This document shows positions 1 to 12,600 of a stretch of DNA of 64,000 bases, one piece after another; the first letter of the stretch is position 1; the number at the start of each line of letters is the position of its first letter. A program made the translations under genes and the position numbers. The notes beneath the pieces were generated by a model. That model was not told the DNA's origin. It saw only the letters and a list, made by a program, of their open reading frames with translations, and did not search any database. The stretch comes from Rotaria sp. Silwood1 (taxonomy: Eukaryota; Rotifera; Eurotatoria; Philodinida; Philodinidae): NCBI GenBank assembly GCA_905250075.1, contig CAJNOP010000081.1:186001-250000 (forward strand), written 5' to 3'.

Positions 1-103
1 ATGAAGAAGTTTGAAGAATCTGTCAAATAGATCAACTTTATTATTATAATTAAGAGATTTCTTTGTTATGGCAAATGTCATATCTTAAGTCTAATCTATT
101 TTC

Positions 104-350
104 TTAATGAAAGAATGTAAATGACAGCCAAAACTCATCCGTGTCTCCTTGATTGCGGGCGATTTTTCTTAATTGGAGAAAAAANNNNNNNNNNNNNNNN
201 NNNNNNNNNNNNNNNNNNNNNNNNNNNNNNNNNNNNNNNNNNNNNNNNNNNNNNNNNNNNNNNNNNNNNNNNNNNNNNNNNNNNATTGATATCATCTATA
301 TCTGTGTATGAGCCATTCTCATTCAACTCCTTGCCATCGATGTTACTCAC
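104..350 (-). CDS. Possible 3'-terminal exon of an unidentified minus-strand gene, broken by an assembly gap
   Basis: Read on the minus strand, a TTTTTAG acceptor at about 351 is followed by an open stretch beginning VSNIDGKELNENGSYTDI, which runs into the run of Ns. Beyond the gap an open frame ends at a TAA at 104, and an AATAAA (plus-strand TTTATT at 37-42) lies 60-70 bases further on, as expected for a 3' end. The composition looks coding, but the gap hides the connection and I recognise no family. It could equally be chance open frame in intergenic DNA. Confidence 0.25.
185..284. other. Assembly gap of 100 N
   Basis: Exactly 100 consecutive N, the conventional filler for a scaffold join of unknown length. 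Frames translated through it are meaningless. Confidence 0.99.
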
Positions 351-1053
351 CTAAAAATAATTTGAATAATAAATATTTCAATGAATTAAAAATAGAAATC
401 TGCTCTATCTCATTCGGTTCAATCCTTCGATAATCAAGAAGTACGATTGTCCTAAAGCTATTATTATACAAAATAATAGTGCAAATAAATAGTTTGAATA
501 TTTAAATTGTTGTTTATTTTTCTCAAACAAAAAAGTACACTTCAAAGAAAATTTTTTTTCCTTCATCAAGGTTCTTCAATGTACTTGACAATGCTTACAA
601 AGTAACACCTATTGATATATCTAATGAGTTTTACAGTCAATTTGTCAGTATCAACAAATTCATTTAATGAATACTTATGTAATATTACTCAGGTGACTTT
701 CGAGGGCAGCTCTATTGTAAATATATAAATAAATAGAATCCAAGTTCGTTATTTTTTGTTTGCTTACTATTATTTTGTCATGCGTAACAGAAGAAAAAAG
801 CGTAATGATTACGCGCGTGCTCTCAATTGCGCAATTTTTGACAGGTATGATTATGTAATATGTATGAGAATATCAAAATATATGCGTGATTAAAGACGTG
901 ATCATATATTCCACGTGATGCTTCCAAAAGACGATTTACGAAGATGATCAAAATGACGTTGTTTTTTTTTTGTATACTGACTCGTATAAATATCGAAACA
1001 TATTTGATTAGATCAATAAACATTATCTGTTTCGATAAGAATATACAAAAATA
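351..1053. other. Intergenic stretch upstream of the ankyrin gene
   Basis: About 700 bases of AT-rich sequence with no convincing exon on either strand. It probably holds the promoter and 5' UTR of the ASB-like gene at 1054. I see no recognisable motif. Confidence 0.6.
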
Positions 1054-4000
1054 ATGCTACTTGATACACATAAAATATCGCTAATTTATGATTTTTGGAA
1101 GTTGAATAATGAAGAAAATTATCTCCATGATGTCACTGAATTATCACGTAAATTGACAGAATCTGATACAATTGATGGTAAGTTATATTATTACTTTTTC
1201 ATATACATTTTTTAATATGCTTATAGCTGAATATATTCGTGATTGGGTCCCTGATCTTGTACGTCTTGTTGAATTATGGGAAAAACAATCGTTAAATGAA
1301 TTGGATAAATTTTATGCAGACTTACTTACAGACAATTCTTTTAGTGACAAAGTTGATGCTCTATTACGTTTTCTTTATGATATTCAATCTTATGAAATGG
1401 TTAAATATTTACTAGAAAAGAATGTTGAACATTATAAAAAGGATAAAATTGTGTCGTCAACAATGAGTGCTTTTCATGAATCGTGTATATATGGTTTTAG
1501 TCAAGTATGTTTATTATTTATTCGAAATAAACAAGATGTCAATGAAACATTTTCATTAATATATGAAAATTTTAAAACAAATAAAAAAGAAGTTGTTCGT
1601 AATTTAACTGCACTTCAACTTGTTTGTCTTTGGTCAAAATATTTTCCTAAACGACTTCCATCATATGCACATACGGCTCGTTTATTATTAAATCATGGTG
1701 CACAAGTTAATATGACATCAACAGAATCAACAACACCACTTCATTGGGCATGTCGAGCAAAACATACAATACAAATAGCACAAGATCTTATTGAACATGG
1801 TGCATGTATTAGTGCACGTGATCAACTTAATATTCAACCAATTCATTATGCATGTTGGGCAAGAAATCAAAGCTTAATTGAACTTTTACTTTCAAAAGGT
1901 GCACAACTTACTGATGAAGATAATTTCGGTCGAACACCAATTCATTTTCTTTGTATGCCAACATATGTTGAAACAATAAGCACGGAAGATCAAGAACAAC
2001 AATATGATTTAATGAAATTTATATTAAATAAATATGAAAAAAATAGTCATCTTATTGATTTAACAAAGGAAGATAGTCAAGGTCATACATTGATAGCATA
2101 TGCATGTGTTAGTCAAAATCTTTCACTATTGGAACTTCTTCTTGAACATCATCCTGATTTATTAAATAAACCAACTAGTGATGAAAAAACACCATTAATG
2201 ATTGCTATTAATGAAAGTTTTATAAATGGTATTGAATATTTACTTAAACAACCTGGCCTTGAAAGAAATGTTTGTGATAAAGCCGGTAATACAGCTATAC
2301 ATCATGCATGTATGTGTGTAAATACTTCAATGCGTGAAACTGTTCTTCGATTATTAATTGATGATACAAATGGTACATTTGATCTTGAAAAACGAAATGA
2401 ACAATTAATTGATCCATTCATGGTATGTACAGTAAATCAATCAATTGATTTGTGTCGTTTATTAATTGAAAAAAATGTTACATTAACAAAAAAAGATCTT
2501 TTTTCAAGACAACCTCTTCATGTTGCATGTCAAATGGGTAATTATGATTTAGTATCATTACTCATACATTCTCCAAATGTAAATATAAATGCAATAGATG
2601 ATAACAATCGAAACTGTTTATTTTATGCAATAAGTTGTGGTGATGAAAAAATTGTTGATTTATTACTTGAAAATAATGTAACTATTAAAATTCGAGATCG
2701 TGTTGGTGATACACCATTACATTTAGCTGTACAACATAAAACAAATGCATTTAAATTAACAAGTAGCCTTTTAGAAAAACAAGATGGAAAGGCTTTAATT
2801 AATGAACCGGCAGCTGATGGAATGAAACCACTTTTATTAGCAGCAGAAGGTAAACAACCAGAAGTTGTTTATCTTTTAATTAAAAATGGTGCTGATGTTA
2901 AAGCTGTTGATAGTGAACACCAAACAGCATTACATTTAGCATGTAAAAGTGATTGTATGAAAAGTGTTTTTTATCTTATTGAATTCGGAAATTTAAATGT
3001 TAACGAACTCAATTGTTATCGACAAACACCAATATTTCATGCTTATGCTGTTAATGATTTTGATCTTGTTCAATATCTTGTATCATGTGGTGCACGACTC
3101 GATCTTCGTGATAGTCAAAATTATTTACCAATTCATATGGGCTTAATATTATCTGAACATGAAGATTATAATTTGAATCTAATTGATCTATATAAAAATA
3201 AACATGTGAAATTACTTGATGATGAAAATAATGAATGTCACATGACACCCTTAATTTTAGCATGTATGCAAGGTAAATTTAATGTTGTTAAACATTTAAT
3301 ATTAAATTACAAAGTAAATGTATTGGCAAAATGTTCAAATGGACATACACCATTACATTATGCTTGTTTACTAAAAAACTCAAAAGCATTAGACATAATT
3401 GAGTTTTTAATGGACCATGGATGTACATATGAAAAAGTTGATCAACCAAAAGGTACATTTTTATTTACAATCACTCAACATGGTGATCGAAAAGCTGCTA
3501 TGTTTTTTATCAACCATTGGCTTGTAAGTTAATGTTTATTTTTTTGAAATATGATCCAAAACACTTTTAAAAAAGTCCTCTTTCCTCTGTTACATATCAT
3601 GACAAATACTATAGTATAACTACTACCTTCTCCTGGATTAGAAGACATAAAAGTCTACTGCGAAATTTATATAAAAGACAGTTGAATTTAAAATACTTTA
3701 GTCAAGGATTATGGCGTTCAGCTCTATTATTTCTAAAACAGAAGTAGATATGGGTATGTTGGTCCTGAGAGGATCGAGACCAACACCTACTCATTGAAAA
3801 TGATATCTTTTATGATCATGTAAGACTTGCATCAAATGTCATATTCTCCTAACTTATATATTCTAAAATTTTATGTGAAAATTATTGAGTAACGATTATT
3901 TCAATATTTGCTTTTATGATTTTGATAGTAAAATTAATCCTTTCTTTTTTTTTTTTTATTAACAACAAAGTTTTCGAAAATATAAACGTGCAGAATAAAC

Positions 4001-5114
4001 AAACTATTAGTAATGAGTCTCCAAAAGAGAGAACATTAAAGGTAATGCAGATGTCCCTAGCGCATGGACGTAGCTAGAATATTGAGATTGCATTTTGCAC
4101 TAGTACGTGTATTACTAAGTGTGAAACTAGAACCAAAAACTATTAGTTCTACCTATCATTAGTTAGAAGACTTCAGAAAACGATAGAAACTTAAAAGCAG
4201 TGTTATAACGATTATGCCTGACGGCCGGCTCTGTAAGGTTAAGGCCGTTTCCAACCGAGTGTAGCAGAATTCGATGATTCGACCCGGACATCATATTTCC
4301 TGTTTTCATCTTTCGCCCATTTTTTTGAAATATTTCAAGCAAAACCTACCGTACATTATTCATATGTGTAGCTTTGCTTTTTCCTTGTTTCATATTGAAT
4401 ATACAAGGATAATCATCTTTTATTTTTGCCATGCATCAATAGTACATGGAAATTTTACAAACTGAAATTTATGTTGATTTGTTTTTATTTTAGAAAAAAA
4501 ATCCTAATATTAATGAAATACATTATTGTGCAACAATTCTTGATCTTCTTTTTGATCGTGCAAATATGCAACATCATGATATTGATACTGAACATCTTCG
4601 TGATTTACTAGAAAAGGGTGCTCATTTATTTTCATCAAGATTACCAACATTTCCATGTCCATTAATAAATGATTGTCCAGCTTTTTATTTAATTTTACTT
4701 GAATACAATTGTGTATCAATTGTTGATAAGAGTAAATTTATTTTTCAAATTTTACATTCAGTTTCAACACATCCAGAAAATTACATATTATTAAATGGAA
4801 AAGATACAGAATTTATTACTGTTTGTGACTATATATTGAAAATTGTTCAATTGGCACGTTATAATTATGGTATAGAAAACTTTTATTCACTTGTTGATAA
4901 ATATTGTTTACCTGAACTTAATGCTCAACAACCAAGTGAACAAGTCGAAGCACTTCGAAAACAATTAGATACTTTCAGATCAACTCCATTGAAATTATCT
5001 GAAATAGCACGGAAATTAATTCGTATTAAAACAAATATTCCAATGAAAAAGAAGTTCAAACAATTGGGTTTAACTCGACATCTTGAAGAATTTCTTTCAC
5101 AATCAACATTTTAA
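1054..5114 (+). CDS. Ankyrin-repeat protein with C-terminal SOCS-box-like segment (ASB-like)
   Basis: Three exons, 1054-1177, 1227-3523 and 4494-5114, join in phase to 1013 residues. The first ATG opens a short exon ending at GTAAGT. An internal ATG at 1172 lies at that exon boundary and is not needed. The centre, roughly residues 160-930, is a long run of ankyrin repeats (TPLHWACRAKH, TPLHLAVQHK, TALHLACKSD, TPLHYACLLK). The last 44 residues, starting STPLKLSEIARKLIR and ending RHLEEFLSQSTF, fit the SOCS-box pattern of a helix with L..IAR..IR followed by a basic stretch and a closing L..FL. In ASB proteins that box recruits Elongin B/C and Cullin-5, and the repeats hold the ubiquitylation substrate. 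The ankyrin call is firm, the SOCS box probable. The 970-base second intron carries repeat debris, including a tRNA-like piece. Cytoplasmic; substrate unknown. Confidence 0.85.
4190..4310 (+). repeat. tRNA-like/SINE fragment in the ASB-like gene intron
   Basis: Inside the 970-base intron a GC-richer patch contains GGTTAAGGCC, like a tRNA D-arm/A-box, followed at tRNA-like distance by GATTCGACCC, one mismatch from a TPsiC/B-box. It resembles the second such piece near 26790, sharing CAGAAT followed by ATTCGA. No intact cloverleaf forms, so this is a decayed tRNA-derived element rather than a tRNA gene. Confidence 0.35.
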
Positions 5115-5186
5115 AAAACTAATATTAATCATGCTTGTATATGCTATATGAATGATTGATGTTATTTGTACTTTTTGTGAATATTC

Positions 5187-5192
5187 AATAAA
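5187..5192 (+). promoter_or_regulatory. Polyadenylation signal of the ASB-like gene
   Basis: AATAAA, 72 bases after the TAA at 5112-5114 and followed by T-rich sequence. Confidence 0.65.
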
Positions 5193-5484
5193 ATTGAAAT
5201 AATTTTAACTTGTGTTTTTTTTTTATCAATATTCAATAATATTGAAATTATTTTTTTTCACATCTCGTTTGTGAACACTTAAGAGAAACTACACAAGCCC
5301 ATCGAGAAAGTCGATTTTATAATCAAAATTAAGATATACCGTTTTCTTACATTGGTCAATTCCTAACATTAAAACTAGAGTTATGAAAAAATTTTTGACT
5401 TTGATGATCTGATTCGATAGACTTTAGGCATTGAAATATGAGGAACTCCGAGAAATACGAAAAAGAAAGGCTATCTTGTCGTTG

Positions 5485-6137
5485 TGCTGCTTATACTTAC
5501 ATAATTTTCTGTTCATTTTGTTGCAGTAACATGTCATTTGAAAGATTACATAAAATTGAACGAAAACGTCTAGAATAGATTTCTGATAAAGTCAGGTCTT
5601 GATATAAAAGAATTAGCTTTTGTAAAAAAAAAACAAACTGTACTTTTATTAAACTGACATTTTCCGATTGTAACTCAGTTTTGAATATGACTATTAATCA
5701 AGTAAGTCGACGCAATTTCTGATGCTGACTCAAAATATTATATCGATTTTGATCAAATCCTAATTTATCGAAGTGAAATCTGCTAAAAAGCAGTCGAAAG
5801 GGCACAATTATACACCTTAGAAATAATGCACTCCTGCCTTCTCTGAGATTTTTTTTTCTTAAAATCTTTAAAATGATTTCGTACAGTACAAAATTCTCGA
5901 GGTGTACTATATTAAAGTTGCGCTTTGATTAATGATCATATTCAAAACTAATTTACAATCGAAAAAAGTCAGCTTAACTAAAGTGAAGTTTTTCAAAAAA
6001 GCTAATTCTTTTTTATCTCAAGATCCAACTTTGCAGAGATCTATCCAAGACATTTTTGTTCAGTTTTATGTAATCTTTCAAATGAGATGTTGCTAAAAAA
6101 CAAAATGAATAAAAAAATGACGTAGATATAAGCAGAT
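5485..6137. repeat. Fold-back (long inverted repeat) element between convergent genes
   Basis: About 220 bases at 5485-5705 return as reverse complement at about 5920-6137. Matching blocks include TCATTTGAAAGATTACATAA (5534 onward) against the complement near 6075, and AGAATTAGCTTTT against the complement near 6003. The arms have diverged with several small indels. About 210 bases of unrelated loop separate them and no coding frame is present. It fits an old non-autonomous DNA transposon of fold-back/MITE type. It lies in the 5115-6670 intergenic stretch between two converging genes, in which I see nothing else. Confidence 0.7.
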
Positions 6138-6670
6138 CAATACAAATAAATTATATCACAGAACTCTAAGAATTTATTCGTAACTCTAGTTGAATGGTAG
6201 GAATTGATTGACGTAAAAAAAAACAGTACGTCATAATTTCAACTATAAAATGACACTGTTGATCAATGGTCGATCGCTTGACGAAATCTCTTTTGACTTT
6301 TGTTTTTTTTTTTCAATTTGAGTACATCACCTTGAAAATAGTTTTTCTTATCGAAGAATATTATTGATCCCTAATGATAAATTTACGCTCGAGGAAACTA
6401 ATTTTTTTCTTAATCAATAAACAAAAAGGAATTCATCTGACATAGAACTAAAGAGATGAAAGAAATCACAAAAAATCAATACTTTATCGTAACAATAATT
6501 TAAACAACATCAACAAATCTGAACAAGTCACACTAATTTTATGCTGGGAATGTATAAAAAACATGATTGATTTCTCACAATGTATGAAAGAAAGCGGAAT
6601 TATTTGTATTTATGTACAAGAAATGGAATAGATAAATGCAATTGAACAGAATGAAATATAGCTGATATCA

Positions 6671-9600
6671 CTATTCTGGAGTAATACATGCATGAAAACT
6701 TGATTCATTTGGATTTGTCATAAGCGATGGAAGAGTACTTTGTCCACCGTATTCATTTTGTTCTTCATCAAGTCGAACACGATTTTCATCTTTTTTAATA
6801 AGATTTGGATTTTGAGCATACAACTCAGCACCCCTAACAATATAAATTATATTATTAAAACAATAAAACTATATCGCAAAAAAAAGAGTACACACCAATA
6901 CATTTGTTGCACTAAATACCGACATCGTTCAAGTTGAGCACGAACATTACGTGGTACACGTGAAATGAGGTTTCGAACAAGAAAAAGAATACTATACACA
7001 AAATGCTAAAAATAAAGTTCAATCATATATTGAATCAAATATCTGACGAAAATAGTTAAAATCTTGGACAGCTGATTGTTGCCCGCGCAATCGTGTCTAA
7101 ACGCGAATTGTTCCATGTAATATGAACGGAGAAGATCAAGTTGTTGTCTCCACTGTTCTAAACAATTTCTTTATGATTGTAAATGTAATTCGTCGTATCT
7201 TAAAATCATTGTCACATGACGATTCATTTGATTTAGTAGCGATTATCAATGAGGAAGATATCCGACGCTGTTCTCAGTTTTCAAAGATATTCTAGTAGCA
7301 GTCGTTCCTTGTTTATCTCTTGAAATCAACTCATTGTCAATCGACTTTTTTTTCATAATTATTCATCCTCTGCACTATATCTATTCTTGTTTGTTTTTTT
7401 TAAGGACGCTACTTCGTTTTTATTATTTTTTTTGCCTTTTCTCTTTTGTTTTTCTGTCTCTTTTTTTTTCTTTATTGTCTTTTTTGTTGGCGGTATCGTA
7501 CATATCATCCTAACGGATGCACGTGTTGTTAGACAACTACCGCTTTCCAACCGTCTTGTCCAGAAGGTTTTAACATAGCAAATAGAATTTTAAAAAAAAT
7601 GTAATCATGATTATGATATCGAAATAAATATTCAGCAAAAACAATGCTTTACTTCAAAAATAATAACAAATGCCAATCGTGCCACCATTACATAATAAAA
7701 CATATATGAACGTCCATAATTTCGTGTATGATCCTATATAAAGGCAAAACAACTAAACATGAGTTATTCATATATAATTCTTACAAGTCGATAATCTTTA
7801 TAATAACAAGTAGAAAAATCAATTTGTGAACGTATTTCATTAGCTAATGTTGAATTACAATCAAAATATGATAAATGATATGATTGAGCAAATGGTATAA
7901 AAAATATTGATTGTTTAGATAAATCAATTAAACGTGATTCAATAAATTGACATTCAAGTAATGTACGATTAATAATTGATGGAAAATCACTTGAATGAAA
8001 TGGTGCTAATGTATGATTAAGAAAACCATTTAATGAATAATTTCCAATAGTCCAATAATAAACTTGTCGAGGTATATATTCAGATGTAATTGCAATTAAA
8101 AATGCATTTGATAAAACAGTTATTTTAGCCATTATAGTTAATATTGCATTCCATGTACCAATACCCATAGCACGACGTGCAACAGGTCGACGAAATTCTT
8201 TAACAACTTTAAGTGCATCAATACGTATTTCAAATATATTATTTATAAAAGCAAATAATGGTGCTAATGGAAATGATAAACAAAAAAAAGTTATAAAACC
8301 AAATTGTAATATAATTTCTAAATATTCATAAAATAATGTTGTTAATTCGAATGGTTGTAATAAAAAATCTTCTTCATATGAACGTTTTAAATTAGTTATT
8401 GATATTTGTTCATCCATTTGTTTCATTTTAGCATTACGTAATTTTATTTGTCGTACTGTATGACGAAATTTAATACGTTTACGACACATATTCCATAATT
8501 TAGAAAAATAAAATTCCCATATATTTGATATTAATTGTTTACCAATCATTATAATTATTAATTGAATTGATAATTCCCATACACAACCACTTACATCACA
8601 TTCTTCAAGACGAAATGCTTTTGAATGTCGATCAAGATATGTTGGTTTATATATAATTAATGGTTTTATTAATGCTATATAAAATATACTTGCATAATAA
8701 TTTACAAATTGAAATAAAAACATTTTTATTGTTAAACTTGCTTCATAAGTTTTATCAGTACGATGTAATTCAACATTTGTTAACCATATAGCAAGAATTT
8801 CATAGAAATATTGTAAAATTAGAATTATAACTAAATTGATTAATGCTAAATAAGAAAATAAAATTTTTTTCAAGAATAGTTCAGTTTTCTTAGATTTTTC
8901 TGATTTTTTTTAACCGAGTTTTCTAAATTTTGACGACCAAAAAGACATCGTCTATACATGTCAAAAATAACATTACAAGTAATTTAATGCGGTCTATTCC
9001 ATAGTGACATAAAAGCGCCAAAAAAATCTTTGCTCAAATTTACAATTGCAGGTATCTTATAAAAATCACAAGGATGTTTCAATTGAAATCCCTTTCAAAT
9101 TATTGCTCTTAATTTTCAATATAGAAAAAAGAAAATTTTCTATAGGATATAAGTATGAGAAGTTAATAAAGTTTATTATGCCATACTTATATGTAAAACT
9201 TTTTAGAGGAGTCAATGACCATGATTCTTTATCAACCAAGAAGCAGCCATAACACTGCACTTTAGAATTCTTTAAGAAAGGAAAAGATGCTGAACACTGA
9301 TAAAAAGTTATACTTGAGAGTCTTCTAGAACACTTGAGAACATTTCAAGACTCTACTTAAACTCTAAATGACCATAATACTTTCTTGAATTTTGATGCAG
9401 ATGAATGGTTGTATAATAGATCAATACGCGATATTTCTATTTTTATCTGAGCATAGAAAAGGACGTTGAAATCTATTCTATATTTCTTAAATGTTTGTAC
9501 ACAACAAGTCAACCAGAAAAAGTAAAAATAATCAGAAATTAATGTAAATAAGAAAGCTCATTGCAATATAATGAATACAATATAATGCACTAGTAAAGGA

Positions 9601-12600
9601 AAACAAAAGAAACTCTTCACTTTACACATTTTATATTAGTATAACGATCCTGCAAAAAAGATATGTAAGCTCCACATTTAACTCATTAAAGGCTTCATTA
9701 GTACACTTCTACATATCTGTCAAATCTAATAAGTTTCAATTGCTTTTGCTGATTTCAATTTAACTTCTATAAATAAACAAACTGAATTTTTCCTTAACAA
9801 TATCGAAATTTAAATAAAGAAATAAATTATTTTTATAAGAATTTGATTGATTAAATTTCTTTTTCAATACCTCCAGTTATTGGAACAATAATTGGTTTCC
9901 ATCGATAAATCCACATTTGTCGATCAATTGAATTAAATGCTGCTGAAACACTTAATCTAATCAAAATTAATTATTCACAATCAAAATTAAAAACAAAAAC
10001 AATATTGATTATTACCGATAAATAACAATACCAGCAACAACAGCTACAACTAGTAATACCATTAATAATACAATTGAAAACGATGATCTAAATAAAAAAA
10101 ACAAATGATTTATTTGATATTAAATTGAAAAATTTCAATTGAAAAAATGTACATACGTATAATAAAGAATTCTTTTATAAGCTGGTACATATGGTTCAAG
10201 TTTGTCAGTTATTTGATTTACAATTTTTTTTTCAACACGTCGTTCAAAATCTGGTCGTAATGTTTCAGTTTCGTCGGTAATATCCGTCTAATAAAGAAAA
10301 AAACAAAACAATTGATTCTCATGAAATACAATCAATAATTTTTCTTTATTACCATATCCCATTCATATTGAAGTCGAAATTCATGTCGTTGCCAAAGGAA
10401 ATTAACACTTACAGCAAATATACTTATCATTATAGCAAAAGCTACAGAAGCTGAATTATCAAATATATAAGACATCTAATGAGAAAATAATTAATTAATT
10501 TTTTAATTTGAGATCGTTTTTTTTTCATGTTTTTATACATACTTTTGCATTAAAACAAGTTTCATTTATAAACCAATATGATTGTCGATCCTAAAGTCAA
10601 AAAAACACAAATTCAGTTTACTACAAAATTTTTTTCTTTACAAGTTTTGGACACATTAAATAACTAGAAGTTGAATTACATATATCAAGTGTTGGTCTAT
10701 CATATTTAACTGACAGAAGACCCCATAAAAGAACAAATATCCCAAGAATTGACGGAATTATTAATAACGAATTATACCATCCAAGCCAAGCAAAATAAAA
10801 TGCTAAACGTTCACCATAATAATTTCTAATAGCATGAATTGGTTGAATACGAAATATGTTGCTAAATTTTGCCCAACGATGATATAATTTCTTAAAAGAA
10901 AGATTTTCAATTTATCATAAATATATATCAAAGTCAAAAAAAATCAGACATAAGACCAGACGCCATTCTATACAAGAAAAATCTTAGCTTTAGAAATCTT
11001 ACATTTAATCATACTACACTCTAAAAAAATAGGTTTCATATCGAATCTTTTTAAGTTTGGCAAGAACTACGAAATCTAGAATGATTCTTTATCTGGATAT
11101 TCTTTCGAAACTTTTGCTACAAAACTATTTAAGTTTGTATGAATCATTTAGGTTATATCACGAAACCTATCCGGTTTCCTATTTTGTATACCGAATTTTT
11201 TCATTCTACAGATCTTAAAAAGATTTCGTAGCAAAAGTGTCAACAGTACATCTGAATGACAAACTATTATAGATTTCGCAAATCTTGTCGAATTTAAAAA
11301 GGTTCAGTATTAAAGCAATACCATTTTAGCAAGTAAAAGATTCTTTACAGATTTTATCACAACATTAAGTTTTTTATAATCTTATTATACAACTTACGAC
11401 AGAAGTCCTTCAATTAATTAATCGTATTCGAGTCACGACTAAAAATTGATTTTAAAATTTCGACTTAAAACTTTGGGTAGGGACAGACCTTAAAGAAAAT
11501 AGAGTTTTTTGAAAGTTTCACATCTTGTTGCTGTTGCTATCTGAAGAAATAACTATGATGATAGTGTTCATTTTACATTCTTCAGATAAACAGGCAGATT
11601 TTGTCTTTCGAGTTCAAGATAGAAGCAAACTAATAGATCTGAAACTTTCATAATAAACTGCTCTTCTTAAGGTGTTTCTATGCAAAACTTTAAGACAAAA
11701 ATTTGAAAATTATTTTTCTAGTGCTCCTGCATTCATTTGAAAATACTATAAAAGTGTAGGACCTTCGCAGTAATAAACTACGAGAGTGAACTCTTTTCAA
11801 AGTATTCATAGTTCATTTCAATCTACATTATTCAAAAATTTTTGAACTCAAATATGATTTATCAGTTTGAGAACTTTCCTCGTAAGCATAAAATTTCTGA
11901 AACTATCATGTTAATCTTATCCAACAAGATTTTAACGTCTGATTGTTGAATTCAGATATAAATTTACCATTCGATCATTCCATGCTTCAGGTTCACCAGC
12001 ATCTTGTTTACGAATAAGTTGATCATGTAATGGATATGCTGCTTCATATACACCTTCTTCAAGTAATACTTCAATACCTATAAAGAGAAAATTTCTTATA
12101 AACATTATCCGAATAATCATCCAATGGCATGCAACGGAAAAAACTAAACAGAAAACAATTTAATCAAATCAAATGATATCTATAAGCAGATGCTAAGCAA
12201 GTGATAAATACTAATGAAAGAACGTGAACAATCTATCAACCACAAATACTACTTGTTTCTTTTTAATTACCTGTATCTTTCGTTCCTAAAAGTTTAATTA
12301 GACAATTTACTAATTTGAAAAAAAACAAAAGAAGTTTAATTAAATAAAATCATACCTGATTGTCTTGTACTTGATGTAAAAACTTCTTCAATTTTTAATG
12401 TTTGATTTTCGCTTGCATGTAGTTGTCGATTTTTTGTAATGATATTATGATTTATTATTCTTGAATCTGTTTCTGATGCTTCACTTCTTCTGTCATTCAA
12501 GGCTGAAAAAGAAAAAGAAATTAAACTTTTTTTTTACTTCTATATTCCACTTGAAAAAAAAATCAAACGAGCTTAATTAAAAGGCAAGTGTTAAAACTAC

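Noticed and set aside
7359..7578. Overlapping frames on both strands, rich in Phe or Lys
   Set aside because: T-rich low-complexity sequence in an anoctamin intron; the real exons at 7653-7733 and 6896-7005 splice over it.
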